A stretch of DNA of 55,987 nt from CAYYNP01 sp964472545 (lineage in GTDB: Bacteria; Planctomycetota; Planctomycetia; Pirellulales; Thermoguttaceae): positions 1-55,987 of the forward strand of contig CAYYNP010000027.1 in assembly GCA_964472545.1 (NCBI GenBank), given 5' to 3'. Each line of letters opens with the position of its first letter. Within the stretch, counting starts at the first letter, position 1. Position numbers and translations under genes: made by a program. The notes beneath the pieces are model-generated. The model searched no databases. It was not told the origin of the DNA and saw only the letters and a list, made by a program, of their open reading frames with translations. Shown in pieces: positions 31,472 to 41,734 of this stretch.

Positions 31472-34400
31472 TCATCCGTCAAACAGCCGCCAATCGACGA
31501 TTGATGGCGACGCCGTCGTCGGCCGGCCCAAAGGTCTTCGCCCGCGATGCTCGGCCGCGGACGCCCCGAAAAGAGTGTGGATCTGATCCACGGCCCGTGT
31601 CCAAGTGGCACTGGCGACGTCCGGCTCCGGGCCGTTGAGGGTGACCGTAAACGAGCGGGTGTCCGTTCGCGGCGGCGAGCCATCGTCGGTCACGTGAGTC
31701 GTGATTTCGTAATCGCCCGGCGCCACGTGGTCCGACGGCCGCCAGATAAACCAACCGGACGGTTTGAAGAGCAGCGTTCCCTTGGGGGCCCCCTCGCCGA
31801 GCGTGTACGTCAGGCGATTGGCCGGCAGATCGGCGTCGTGGGCGACCGCCCGAAGCGAAAGCAACGCGCCGTCGTCGACCGTTCGATCGGCGATCGGCTC
31901 GAGCACTGGGGCACGGTTATCCTCGGCCACGTCGATCGAGAACGCCAACGTGTCTTCCAGCGCCGGTTGTCCGTTGTCGCTGACTCGAACGGTGACGTCG
32001 TAGCTTTCCGATCCCTGCCGTTCGTCGGGCGTGAACGTGAACAGGCCGGTCGCCAAATCGATTGCCGCCCCGATCGGCGCGCCGGGATCGAGACGGTAGC
32101 TCAGCGTATTGATCGGCCGGTTCGCTGCGGCCGGTCTGTCCGGGTCGACCGCGTCGATTTGCAGCGAGAGCATTTGGCCTTCGGTCGTCGCCAGCACGCC
32201 GTCGACGGCGGTGAGGATTTCCGGCGGCCGGTTCGCCTCGGCCACGTAGATCGGCAGCGTAACCGTGTCGCTTTGCGGCGGCGATCCGGCGTCGGTCACC
32301 CGCACGTTGATGAAGTGCGTGGCCGGCCCGTGCTGCTCGGCGGGCGTCCAAGTGAACCGGCCGGTGGTGGCGTCGATGGCCGCTCCTTCCGGTACGCTGG
32401 CGCCCGGTTCGAGCGGATGCAGGCTGAACCGAAGATCCGCATCCTGGCCGTCCGGGTCGGCGGCTTTCAGTGGCAGCGAGAACTCCTTTCCCTCGATGGC
32501 CGAAACCGGGGCGACGGGGTCCAATACGGGGGCCTCGTTGCCCTCCAATACGTTGACCGTGAACGTCGTCTCGCCCGTTTGGGCGTTTGCCCCGTCGAAG
32601 GGATTGACCTCCGTCACGCGGATCGTGATTTCGGTTTGGCCCGTCTGCGCGGTGGTCGGCCGCCAGAAGAATCGGCCCGTGTTGGAGAAGATCCACGCTC
32701 CCGTCGGCGCTCCGTCGGCAAGGCTGTACGTCAGCCGGTCGGAATTCGGGTCCTCGGCGGTCACCGTGAGCGAGAGTAGCGTACCGGCTGGGACGTCGAG
32801 CGGGGCAATTGCATGCGGCCTCGGAGCGTCGTCTTCGACGAGGATTCTGAACGTCTGCGGGGCACTGGTGTTGTTGCCGCCGTCGTCTGTGCCGCCGTCG
32901 TCGCTGAGCGTAATCGTGACGTCGGCCGAACCGCTGACGTTGGCCGCCGGTGTGTAGGTCAATTCGCCGGTCTCCGCATCGATCGCCGGCCCCGCGGCGA
33001 ACAGGGCTTCATTGGTGTTGCCCGTGACGTTGAATTTCAGCGTTTGTCCCGTTTCATCGGCCGGGCCCGCGCTGATCGCCGCAGCCCAACCGGCTACGGA
33101 TTGGGGGCCGTCGTCCTCCAGCACCGTTTGGTCGGCCCCCGGGAGGAACGTCGGCGCGTCGTTCACGGCCGTCACGTTGACCGTAAACGAATCCTCCACC
33201 GACGCCCCTTGCGAGTCGGTTGCCCGGATCGTGATCTCTGCCGAACCGTTTTGGTCTGCCAGGCAGCGCAGCGTCAGGGTCGTGCCGTCGACCGACGCGT
33301 CGACCAGGCCCGCCGCCGTGTTTTCGATAACGGAAAACTCCAACGTGTCCGAAACGTCGACGTCCTCGAATACGGTCGACAGGTCGATCGCGTCGTCCGC
33401 AGCGCCCTCCAACACGGTCACGTCTTCGATCGAATTGGCAACCGTCGGTGTATTGTTGGCTTCCTCGACCGTGATCGAAAAGGTGGCGGTGTCGGTCAAG
33501 CCGGGCGAGCCGTTGTCGGACACACGGATCGTCACGTCGTAATTGCCCACGGCAGTGGCTTGATCGGGAGTCCAGGCAAAGACGCCCGTGTCCGGATCGA
33601 TCGCGGCTCCCGGCGGTTTGTCCGCGGCGAGACTGTACGTGAGTTTGTTCAGCGGAAGGCCGTCGAGTTGGAGGTCGGCGTCGCTCGCCCGGGCGGTTAG
33701 CGATATCGTCTCGTCCCGCCGCACGGACCGTCCTTCAATATGCTTGAGCGCGGGGGCCAGATTGACCTCCCGGACGACGACCACGAGCGGCTCGTTGTCG
33801 AAGAACGCCGGTGCGTCGCTGTCCGTTACTCGGACGACGAGCGAGTGCGTGCCGGGACCTTGCGTTTCCGTCGGCGTGAAGGTGAGCTGCCCTGTCGCCG
33901 CGTCGATCTGCACGCCGGCCGGCACGCTGCCGCCCGGTTCGGCCGGATGCAGACTGAACGCGAGCCCTTCCTGTTCCGCATACGGCCCCGCAGCGAACGC
34001 GCGGAGCCGGAGCGTTCTGCCTTCGTCGACCGTTTGGGGATCGATCGGGTCGAGCATCTGGGGTTCGACGTGGACGGTAACCTCGGTCGCGCTTCGTAGT
34101 ACCTCCGGAGCGTCGGTGTCAAAGGCCACAACGTCGAACGTGTGTGTTTCCGGGCCCCGGCCGACGTCGGGGGTCCAGATGAACTGCCCGGTCGTGGGGA
34201 TGATCACGGCCCCTCCCGGTGCGCCGCTGCCCAGTGCAAAACGAAACGCATCGGGCGGCAGGTCGGGGTCCGTGGCGGTGGCCGTAAACCGCAGCGTCGT
34301 GCCACCATCGACGGTCTGCGGCAGGATGTCGTCGATCTCGGGGCCCCGATTCACCTCCCGGACGACGATCGTCAAGAACGTGGCGTCGCTGAGCGCCGGC

Positions 34401-37400
34401 GTGCCGGCGTCGGTTACGCCGACGGTGACCACGTATTCGCCTGGCCCTTGCGCTTCGTTCGGGGTCCATGTGAATAGACCGCTGCCCGGATCGATCACCG
34501 CTCCCTCGGGGGCGTCGGAGCGTAGCTCGAAGACAAGTGCGCCGTCGGGATCGGCACCGTCGGAATCGGCACCGTCGTCGGGGTCGCTGGCCGTGAGTTG
34601 TAGTTCGAACTCCACGTTTTCGTCGACGGCCTGATTGGCGGCGCCGTCGATCGTGGGTGCCGCGTTCGGCGCCTCGATCTTGACATTGAAATCCTGGCTC
34701 GCCGAAAGCGGGGTCTCCGCGTCGTCGCGCACCGTGATCGTAAACGCGTGCGTTCCGTAGTCTACGTCGTCGCCGAGTGCCCATCGAAACCGCCCGCTCT
34801 TTGGATCGATCCGGGCGCCTTCGGGCAGCTCTACTCCCGGCTTTCCCGGCGTCAGCTCGAAATACAGTTCGTCTGTTGGGTAGTCCTCATCATCGGCTAC
34901 GGCCTGCAACACGACGGTCGCACCTGGCCCCGCGATCGAATCGACAAGTTCGGCCAACGTGGGCGGCTGGTTCTCTTCCGCCACCTCGATCGAGAAGCGG
35001 ATCGTGTCCTCCAACGCCGACTCGTCCGCCGCCGGCTCCTCCACCCCCAACTCCTCCTCGTACGTCGCTCGAACCACGACCGCGTACGTGCCCGGCCCTT
35101 GCTGCTCGGTCGGCTCCCAGGTGATTTGCCCGTTTGCATCGATCTGCATGCCCTCCGGTTTGCCGTCGTCGAGGCTGAAGGTGAATACGGCTTCGGGGGC
35201 GTCCGGATGCGTGGCGACCGCCATGAGCGAAAGCAGCGTTCCTTCGACGATCGTCTGATCGGGAATCGGCTCGAGGATCGAAGCCGTCACGTCGATCGAA
35301 AACGACATCGTGTCGCTTCGCTGCGGCGTGCCGTCGTCGCTGACGATCACGGTAATCTCATGCGTGGCCGGGCCGTGCTCGGCGGTCGGCGTCCACGTGA
35401 AGCGGCCGGTATCGGCGTTGATCTTGGCACCGTCCGGAGCGCCGGAGCCCAGCGCGAACGACAATCCGCCGGCCGGCCGGTCCGGATCGACGGCCTTGAC
35501 CACCAGCGAGAACTCCTCCCCCTCTTCAACGGTCTGATCCGCAACCTGCTTCAAGACCGGCGCCCGATTGACCTCGTCGACCGTCACGGTGAATCGTTCG
35601 ACGTCGCTCTGGGCCGGCTCGCCGTCGTCGGCGACGCGCACCACGACGTCGTACTCGCCGGGGCCCTGCGCTTCGGTCGGCGTCCAGAGGAAATACCCGG
35701 CAACCGGTTCGACCTCGGCGCCGTCGGGCGCGCCGGGATCGAGACTGAACGTGAGCGTGGCGTCGCTTCTCGACGGGTGCGACGCCGGCAGCGGCACCAC
35801 CAGCGTGTTACCCTCCTTGACCGTCCGGTCCGCGACGTCGTCGAACATCGGCGTGACGATCGACACCGAGAACGACGTCGTGCTTTCCAGCGCCGGCGTC
35901 CCGTCGTCCGCGACCCAAATCGGCACCTCGTACGTACCCGGCCCCTGTTCCGCGCTTGGTTCCCAAGTGAACAGCCCGGTGGCCGGGTCGATGGCGGCGC
36001 CCTGCGGCGCACCGACCCCAAGGCCGAATGTCAGGCCGTTGGCCGGCTCGTCCGTGTCGGCGGCGATTACCGAACACCGGACGATTTGCCCTGCGTCGAA
36101 GTAACGATCGCAGATCTCCTCGATCACCGGAGCCTGGTTGACCTCGGCCACGTCGATCACCAGCGTGGTCGAGCCGACGCAGGCCGGATTGCCCGCGTCG
36201 GTTACGGTTACCGTGATCCGATGCTCCTGCGGCCCTTGCGACTCGTCGGGCGTGAAGGTGAACGCCCCGGTCGTCCGGTCGATCTCGGCGCCCTCCGGGG
36301 CGTCGGGCCCCAGGGCATAAATCAAGCTCCCCGATTCGGCGGCCGGTTCGGTAGTCAACAGCGTCAGCGAAACGGTTGCCCCTTCATCAACGGAAACCGG
36401 CTCCACCTCTTCCAGCACGAGGACCGTCTCGACGGTGACCTGAAAACTCGTCGTATCGATCAACGTGGGGTCCTCGCCGGCGGCCGCCTTGACGGTGATC
36501 GTGTAGGTCCGGGGGCCTTGCCGTTCGGTCGGCGTCCAGGTCAACTCCCCGCTTACCCGATCGATCGTCATGCCTTCGGGCGTGCCGGCGGTCAGGCCGT
36601 AGGTGACTTCGGCGTGCGGATCGTCCGGATGCTCGGCCACGGCCGTCAACGACAACTCCTCCAATTCACCGACCGAATGATCCGCAATCGACCGCAGCAT
36701 CGACGGCTCGACGCGGATCGAGAAGGCCCGCTGGTGGCTCAGCGGCGGCGTGCCGTCGTCTTCCACCCGTACGACGACCTCGTACGTCCCCTGCTGCCCT
36801 CGAGGCGTCCAGGTAAACGTTCCGGTCGCCGGGTTGATCCACGCTCCCGGTGGTGCCCCGGGCGCGAGGCTGAAGGTCAGCGCGTTGGGCGTGCCGTCGG
36901 GCGTTACGTCGGGATCGGTGGCGGTGACCGGGAATTGCAGCCTCCGGCCGTCGTCGACGGCCCGATTCTCGATCCGCCAAACCGTTGGAGCCCGGTTCAC
37001 CTCCTCGACGATCAGCGGAATCTCCGCCGCCGTGCGTTGCGGCGGCGTGCCGTTGTCGACGACCGTCAGCGTGACCACGCCGTAGTCTTCCGGACCCTGC
37101 TGCTCGGTGGGCGTCCACTCGATCTGCCCCGTCTGTGAATCGACGCTCATTCCGTCCGGCTCACCCTCCAGGCCGTAGGTGAACTCGTTAGCCGGCAAGT
37201 CGGCATCGATCACGGTCGGCGTCCAGGTGAATTTCTGCTCCTCCCGAACGATTGGGAGTTCGATCGACTCAACGGCCGGCGGCCGGTTGACTTCCGCCAC
37301 CGTGATCGCGAAGGTGGCAAGACCGATACGCGGCGGAGTCCGGTTATCGACCGCGACGATCAACACGCCGTGTTCGCCGGGGCCCTGCGCCTCGGTGGGC

Positions 37401-38791
37401 TGCCACGTGAATCTGCCGGTCGCCGAATCGATCTCCGCTTCCTCGGGCGCGTTCGGGCCAAGTCGGAACGTCAGCCCGGCGAGCGGGCCGGCTGCGCGAT
37501 CGTCGGGGTCGTAGCCGGCTGCCTGAAACTCGATGATCTGCCCTTCGTCAACGGGATCGTCGGCGATCGGGTCGACGACGACGTCGATCCGGCCGTTTCC
37601 CGACACCTCGAACAGACGGGCTTGTACCGCCGTGCGATTCGGTCCGTCGTCCATCCATTGGACCGTCAGCCGGTCGGCAGACATGGCCAACGACGGGCTC
37701 TCTCGATCGTATTCTGACGTGCCGTAGTATCTCCACGGATCGCCCGACAGATTCCCCAGCAGGTCGAAATGCTCGACGACAAGCCCCACCGGCAGCACGC
37801 GCTGCGGATCGTACGTCTGTCGGGCCACGGCAAAATCGCCGCCGAGCCCCACGTCGACGCTCGCGTAGCGTCCCGGGCCGACCAGAATCTCATCTCCGTG
37901 GGCGGTGCCGGCGAAATCGAGACGTCGGCAGTAGACGTTCCAGGTTGCCTGCTTTGAGTCGTAGCCCTGCCAGGCGGCCATGACGACGTCGCCGCGAGCC
38001 GCCACCGAGGCGAGTTGCTGGGTGCCGGCCGTGGTCGTATTGACCGAGAACTCGGCCCCCACGGCCGTTCCGTCGGCGGTGAAACGTCGGGCGAAGATGC
38101 CGCTGCCGCTGTCGTCCGTGGCGGTCCAGGTCACGATGAAATTGCCCGACTCGTCGACCGCCACGCACGAATAGCGTTGGCTCCCGGACGTGACGTCGTT
38201 GACGCGAAACTCTTCACCCAGCCGCGCCCCGTCGGCATCGAAGCGTTGGCCGTAGATCCCGGCCCCGTCTCCGTCTTGGGCCTGGCTGGTCCAAGTGATC
38301 ACGAAGCGGCCGTGGGCGTCCATGGCCACCGCCGAGAAGTTCTGGTTTCCGGCCGTGTAGCTGTTGACCTGGAACTCATCTCCCTCCGGCTGTCCCTGGG
38401 CATCGAAAAGCCGGGCGTAGACGCCGTAACCACTGGAGTCTTGGAGGTAACCGGACCAGGTAACGACAAACTGCCCGTCCGGTCCGGCGGCGACCGACGG
38501 AAACGTCTGGTCGCGTGCGACGGTCGTATTGGCCGAAAACGGTTCGCCCCGCACGGAGCCGTGGCGATCGAAGCGTTGGCCGAAGACGCCCCAGTCGCTG
38601 CCGTCTTCACCGTCACTGGCCCAAACCAGGGTGGAGTTGCCTTCGGGATCGACCGCCGCCGTTGGGGCAGGCGATTGGGGGAAAGTCTGCTGGTCGCCCG
38701 TCGACGAAGCGCCCACCGGGAGTTCCGTGCCTGGAATCGATAGTGTCAGCAGCCGGCGGTCTTCCAGCCGTTCCAGGCGCAAGCACCGCAT
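31472..38791 (-). CDS. Giant surface protein with about 20 Ig/cadherin-like repeats
   Basis: A 2,439-residue protein. It opens with LRLERLEDRRLL, the N-terminal motif that marks many large exported planctomycete proteins. Residues about 30-390 are about six 50-residue repeats (GVFGQRFDRHG, VVTWSGYLQDSSGYG, ITWTSQAQDGDGAG). The rest is about 20 cadherin/He_PIG-like units of about 95 residues, each with an EVNRAPVL-type linker, a DQTVEEGEEF strand, FALGSGAPDGA, a TGRFTWTPTAEHGPATH turn and VSDDGTP. Asp-rich loops suggest calcium binding. The short C-terminus shows no membrane anchor, dockerin or sorting signal. The ATG at 38791, with GGGGGA upstream, is preferred over the TTG at 38806. It may be an adhesin or envelope stalk protein. 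Confidence 0.9.
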   Translation of the reverse strand: MRCLRLERLEDRRLLTLSIPGTELPVGASSTGDQQTFPQSPAPTAAVDPEGNSTLVWASDGEDGSDWGVFGQRFDRHGSVRGEPFSANTTVARDQTFPSVAAGPDGQFVVTWSGYLQDSSGYGVYARLFDAQGQPEGDEFQVNSYTAGNQNFSAVAMDAHGRFVITWTSQAQDGDGAGIYGQRFDADGARLGEEFRVNDVTSGSQRYSCVAVDESGNFIVTWTATDDSGSGIFARRFTADGTAVGAEFSVNTTTAGTQQLASVAARGDVVMAAWQGYDSKQATWNVYCRRLDFAGTAHGDEILVGPGRYASVDVGLGGDFAVARQTYDPQRVLPVGLVVEHFDLLGNLSGDPWRYYGTSEYDRESPSLAMSADRLTVQWMDDGPNRTAVQARLFEVSGNGRIDVVVDPIADDPVDEGQIIEFQAAGYDPDDRAAGPLAGLTFRLGPNAPEEAEIDSATGRFTWQPTEAQGPGEHGVLIVAVDNRTPPRIGLATFAITVAEVNRPPAVESIELPIVREEQKFTWTPTVIDADLPANEFTYGLEGEPDGMSVDSQTGQIEWTPTEQQGPEDYGVVTLTVVDNGTPPQRTAAEIPLIVEEVNRAPTVWRIENRAVDDGRRLQFPVTATDPDVTPDGTPNALTFSLAPGAPPGAWINPATGTFTWTPRGQQGTYEVVVRVEDDGTPPLSHQRAFSIRVEPSMLRSIADHSVGELEELSLTAVAEHPDDPHAEVTYGLTAGTPEGMTIDRVSGELTWTPTERQGPRTYTITVKAAAGEDPTLIDTTSFQVTVETVLVLEEVEPVSVDEGATVSLTLLTTEPAAESGSLIYALGPDAPEGAEIDRTTGAFTFTPDESQGPQEHRITVTVTDAGNPACVGSTTLVIDVAEVNQAPVIEEICDRYFDAGQIVRCSVIAADTDEPANGLTFGLGVGAPQGAAIDPATGLFTWEPSAEQGPGTYEVPIWVADDGTPALESTTSFSVSIVTPMFDDVADRTVKEGNTLVVPLPASHPSRSDATLTFSLDPGAPDGAEVEPVAGYFLWTPTEAQGPGEYDVVVRVADDGEPAQSDVERFTVTVDEVNRAPVLKQVADQTVEEGEEFSLVVKAVDPDRPAGGLSFALGSGAPDGAKINADTGRFTWTPTAEHGPATHEITVIVSDDGTPQRSDTMSFSIDVTASILEPIPDQTIVEGTLLSLMAVATHPDAPEAVFTFSLDDGKPEGMQIDANGQITWEPTEQQGPGTYAVVVRATYEEELGVEEPAADESALEDTIRFSIEVAEENQPPTLAELVDSIAGPGATVVLQAVADDEDYPTDELYFELTPGKPGVELPEGARIDPKSGRFRWALGDDVDYGTHAFTITVRDDAETPLSASQDFNVKIEAPNAAPTIDGAANQAVDENVEFELQLTASDPDDGADSDGADPDGALVFELRSDAPEGAVIDPGSGLFTWTPNEAQGPGEYVVTVGVTDAGTPALSDATFLTIVVREVNRGPEIDDILPQTVDGGTTLRFTATATDPDLPPDAFRFALGSGAPGGAVIIPTTGQFIWTPDVGRGPETHTFDVVAFDTDAPEVLRSATEVTVHVEPQMLDPIDPQTVDEGRTLRLRAFAAGPYAEQEGLAFSLHPAEPGGSVPAGVQIDAATGQLTFTPTETQGPGTHSLVVRVTDSDAPAFFDNEPLVVVVREVNLAPALKHIEGRSVRRDETISLTARASDADLQLDGLPLNKLTYSLAADKPPGAAIDPDTGVFAWTPDQATAVGNYDVTIRVSDNGSPGLTDTATFSITVEEANNTPTVANSIEDVTVLEGAADDAIDLSTVFEDVDVSDTLEFSVIENTAAGLVDASVDGTTLTLRCLADQNGSAEITIRATDSQGASVEDSFTVNVTAVNDAPTFLPGADQTVLEDDGPQSVAGWAAAISAGPADETGQTLKFNVTGNTNEALFAAGPAIDAETGELTYTPAANVSGSADVTITLSDDGGTDDGGNNTSAPQTFRILVEDDAPRPHAIAPLDVPAGTLLSLTVTAEDPNSDRLTYSLADGAPTGAWIFSNTGRFFWRPTTAQTGQTEITIRVTEVNPFDGANAQTGETTFTVNVLEGNEAPVLDPVAPVSAIEGKEFSLPLKAADPDGQDADLRFSLHPLEPGASVPEGAAIDATTGRFTWTPAEQHGPATHFINVRVTDAGSPPQSDTVTLPIYVAEANRPPEILTAVDGVLATTEGQMLSLQIDAVDPDRPAAANRPINTLSYRLDPGAPIGAAIDLATGLFTFTPDERQGSESYDVTVRVSDNGQPALEDTLAFSIDVAEDNRAPVLEPIADRTVDDGALLSLRAVAHDADLPANRLTYTLGEGAPKGTLLFKPSGWFIWRPSDHVAPGDYEITTHVTDDGSPPRTDTRSFTVTLNGPEPDVASATWTRAVDQIHTLFGASAAEHRGRRPLGRPTTASPSIVDWRLFDG

Positions 38792-38923
38792 GCATCTTCC
38801 CCCCAACTTCCAGTTCAGCGCCCCTTGCGGAATCCCTGCATTCGGAATAATCGGTCTAATCGCTCATCGCCTGAAACCCAATCGGGAACTCATCCCCTAG
38901 TGCCGCCTTGCAGCTTGTTTTGT

Positions 38924-39019
38924 GGGTGGCTGGGGCAAAGCGCAGCGGTGCCCCAGTGATTCACGGGCTGCGAAAGGGCTGCCAACCTGGGGCACCGCTG
39001 CGCTTTGCCCCAGCCACCC
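38924..39019. repeat. Family B inverted repeat (perfect copy)
   Basis: Perfectly inverted 33-bp arms (38924-38956 and 38987-39019) around a 30-bp centre, upstream of the giant gene. It is the cleanest copy of the family and shows its limits: the element starts at GGGTGGCTGGGG and ends at its complement. Confidence 0.92.
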
Positions 39020-39101
39020 CAACTGCCAAGATTAGCCGCAATGAGGTACTAGGAATCCGTCCCGTCTGACTTCTGCCCCAATGGCCCGCGTCTTTCACCG
39101 G

Positions 39102-39127
39102 CCGTAGCCGAATTCGCCAGAATTTGG
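39102..39127 (+). repeat. Family A single hairpin arm
   Basis: The 26-bp family A arm with its CCGAATTC-GCCA-GAATTTGG hairpin. No matching right arm follows. It lies about 95 bp before the small methyltransferase gene; a second copy in the same orientation follows that gene. Confidence 0.8.
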
Positions 39128-39220
39128 CCCTTTCCCAAAACCTCAGGCGAGATGCGGCCGAAGTCAGACGTATCGCGACAGCTTTCCACACGCCCACCAA
39201 AGTCCCCACGGAGGGAGACG

Positions 39221-39775
39221 TTGCCAATTTCAAGCCGCTGGAAGGTACTCTATCTCGCCCATCTTTCAACGCCGGCTGCCGATCGGACGGTCTATCGGGC
39301 AATCGGCCGGCGCCGCGCGACGAAGATCCTCGAACTGGGGATCGGAAACGGCCGGCGAGCGGTGCGGATGATCCAGGCTGCCGGTCATCGAATCGGCACG
39401 GAATCGGTTCGATACGTGGGGCTAGACCCCTTTGAAGCGCGGACGGCGGCCGACGGCCCGGGCGTCACCCTGAAAATGGCCCATCGTCTGCTGACGTCCA
39501 CCGGCGCCCGCGTCCGCCTGCTGCCCGGCGATCCACTGCATAGCCTGGCAGTCCACGCCAATCAGCTCGGCCAATACGACCTGATCGTGGTTTCATCCCG
39601 CCTCGACCGAGCCAGCCTGGCCGGCGTCTGGTTCTATGTGCCTCGGCTTCTGCACGCAAAGTCGCAGGTGATGCTGGAAAGCACTGCTCTTGGGGGGAAG
39701 CTCTCCCTGCGGAGTGTCTCTCGCCGCGAGATCGAGTCGCTGGCATCCGAAACGGCCGCGCGTCGGGCCGCCTAG
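39221..39775 (+). CDS. Small SAM-dependent methyltransferase-like protein
   Basis: A 184-residue protein with a Rossmann-type N-terminal half: KILELGIGNGRRAVRMI (motif I, ExGxGxG), VRYVGLDPFEAR, then GDPLHSL and YDLIVVSSRLDRASLAG in the place of motif IV. It lacks a clear substrate domain. GGAGGGAG seven bases ahead of a TTG at 39221 favours that start over ATG 39152. It is isolated between two same-orientation family A repeats and is not obviously part of an operon. It could act on a small molecule or lipid. Confidence 0.65.
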   Translation: MPISSRWKVLYLAHLSTPAADRTVYRAIGRRRATKILELGIGNGRRAVRMIQAAGHRIGTESVRYVGLDPFEARTAADGPGVTLKMAHRLLTSTGARVRLLPGDPLHSLAVHANQLGQYDLIVVSSRLDRASLAGVWFYVPRLLHAKSQVMLESTALGGKLSLRSVSRREIESLASETAARRAA

Positions 39776-39790
39776 ACGTCTGTGCCGGTT

Positions 39791-39879
39791 GTAGCCGAAT
39801 TCGCCAGAATTTGGCCTTTCCGCCGCATTGCGCCAAGATCACACCAGAATCGCGCCAAAGTCTGGCAACTTCGGCTGCC
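39791..39879. repeat. Family A paired-hairpin palindrome (complete copy)
   Basis: Left arm 39791-39814, right arm 39855-39879, inverted, with a 40-bp centre. In the right arm the stem reads AAGTT/GACTT, keeping the G-C covariation seen at 1249-1274, with one G-T wobble. It lies between the small methyltransferase gene and the kinase gene. Confidence 0.82.
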
Positions 39880-39991
39880 ACACGTCTGTCAGCCGCAGCA
39901 CACCCGGTGTGGTCGCCTCGTCGACGGTCAGCGTATATGATGGACCGTGCGGCCGGATCCCGGCCCATCCCATCCCCGTGGCGGCGTACCG

Positions 39992-41698
39992 ATGGACGAC
40001 CCTACCCCCCGACCGCAAGAGATGCTCACCGGCGACGTCACGCTAGACGCCACCCCGGCCGTGCTTTCCGCCAACGCCGCCACCAGCGACACGGGCGATC
40101 TGCCCGAATGCTGTGCGCGGGTGGCGGTGGTCGAGGGCAGCGGGCCGCATCTGACCGGCGAGATCGAGTTGGTCCTGCGGGCGCGGCTGCGGATCGCCGC
40201 CTCGTTGATGACGATCGGGTTTGTGGCGTTTTTGCCGCTGCACTATTGGCACGCCGATTTTTCGCAGCCGGGCCGCGTCTTTCTGTTCGTGTTCCATCTG
40301 ATGGTCGTCGCCGCGCTGGGGACGTTTGCCGGGCTGCTCTACGGGCGTGGCCGGATGTCCGTGCGGGGGCTGCGCTCGGCCGAACTGAGCATGTTCGCCG
40401 TGGCCGCCGCATTCTACGCGGCACTACAGTACATCACGATTCGCGCCCAGTGTCAGGAGATGTGCCGCATCCGCGAGTTCACCGACTGCTCGCACGTCAA
40501 GCTGACCGTACCGGCCGGGCTCTGGCTGTTCTTGTTGTTCACCTACGCGCTCTTCGTGCCCAACACGTGCCGCCGCGCGATGATCGTGATCGGCAGCCTG
40601 GCGGCCACGCCAGTGGTGATGGTGATCCTGATGGTCCTGTTGCACCCGGAGGTCCGCGAGGTGATGCCGATCGACGCGGTCGTCAGTTTCGCGGTAATCA
40701 TGACCATGGCCGCGGTGACCGGCATCTTTGGCGTCGACAGCATCGGTTCGCTGCGCCGCGAGGCCTTCGAAGCCCGGCAGTTGGGACAATACCGGCTCAC
40801 CAAACGGATCGGCGCCGGCGGCATGGGCGAGGTCTATCTGGCCGAACACCAGATGCTCAAGCGCGATTGCGCGATCAAGCTGATCCGGCCCGGCAAGGCG
40901 GCCGACCCCAAGGCGCTGGCTCGATTTCAACGCGAGGTCCGCGCCACGGCCAAGCTTTCCCATTGGAACACGGTCGAGATCTTCGACTACGGCAACACCG
41001 AAGACGGCACGTTCTACTACGTGATGGAATACCTGCCGGGCATGAGCCTGGCGGATATCGTCGAGCGATTTGGCCCGCTGCCGCCGGCCCGCGTGGTCCA
41101 TCTGCTGCGGCAGGTTTGCGACGCATTGACCGAGGCCCACGCGGCCGGTTTGATCCATCGCGACATCAAGCCCGGCAACGTCTTCGCTGCGCGCCGCGGC
41201 GGCGTGGACGACGTGGCCAAGCTGCTCGACTTCGGGCTGGTCAAGCCGTTGATCGAGGTCGACCACACCGCACCGCAATTGACCGCCGAAGGCACGATCA
41301 CCGGCACGCCCTGGTTCATGTCGCCCGAACAGGCCACCGGCGACGGTCACGCCGACGCCCGCAGCGACGTCTATTCCCTGGCGGCGGTCGGCTACTACCT
41401 ATTGACCGGCCGGCCGCCGTTCGGGGGCACCTCGGCCTTGAAGGTAGTGATCGCGCTGGCCCACGACGAAGTCGTCCCCCCGTCGCAACACGTCGAAATC
41501 ATCCCCGCCGATTTGGAGCAGGTCATCTTGCGCGCCCTGGCCAAATCGCCCGACGACCGTTTCCCCAGCGCCGCCGACATGGGCCAGGCGCTGTCCGAAT
41601 GCGAGTTGGCCGACCGTTGGACCCCCGCCAAAGCGGCGACCTGGTGGCGGCGGACGGAACAGACGGCGGAGGAGGAAGAGCCGTCGGCGGTGACTTGA
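39992..41698 (+). CDS. Membrane Ser/Thr protein kinase with N-terminal multi-helix domain
   Basis: A 568-residue kinase. Six hydrophobic helices lie between residues about 68 and 248, with an extracytoplasmic loop containing QCQEMCRIREFTDC, followed by a complete Hanks-type kinase domain: IGAGGMGEVYL (273-283), AIK (Lys296), HRDIKPGNV (389-397), DFG (413-415) and GTPWFMSPEQATG. All catalytic residues are present. In many bacterial kinases the membrane part follows the kinase; here it precedes it. The Cys-containing loop could sense redox or a ligand. ATG 39992 is chosen; it is 15 codons inside the open frame. Confidence 0.9.
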   Translation: MDDPTPRPQEMLTGDVTLDATPAVLSANAATSDTGDLPECCARVAVVEGSGPHLTGEIELVLRARLRIAASLMTIGFVAFLPLHYWHADFSQPGRVFLFVFHLMVVAALGTFAGLLYGRGRMSVRGLRSAELSMFAVAAAFYAALQYITIRAQCQEMCRIREFTDCSHVKLTVPAGLWLFLLFTYALFVPNTCRRAMIVIGSLAATPVVMVILMVLLHPEVREVMPIDAVVSFAVIMTMAAVTGIFGVDSIGSLRREAFEARQLGQYRLTKRIGAGGMGEVYLAEHQMLKRDCAIKLIRPGKAADPKALARFQREVRATAKLSHWNTVEIFDYGNTEDGTFYYVMEYLPGMSLADIVERFGPLPPARVVHLLRQVCDALTEAHAAGLIHRDIKPGNVFAARRGGVDDVAKLLDFGLVKPLIEVDHTAPQLTAEGTITGTPWFMSPEQATGDGHADARSDVYSLAAVGYYLLTGRPPFGGTSALKVVIALAHDEVVPPSQHVEIIPADLEQVILRALAKSPDDRFPSAADMGQALSECELADRWTPAKAATWWRRTEQTAEEEEPSAVT

Positions 41699-41734
41699 CG
41701 CGGTTCGGCCGTCGCGGCACGAGCGAGGCAGCGT

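Noticed and set aside
34748..37138. Open frame of 796 codons on the plus strand
   Set aside because: Antisense to the giant repeat gene; its repetitive RRVRG-type composition simply mirrors the repeats on the coding strand.
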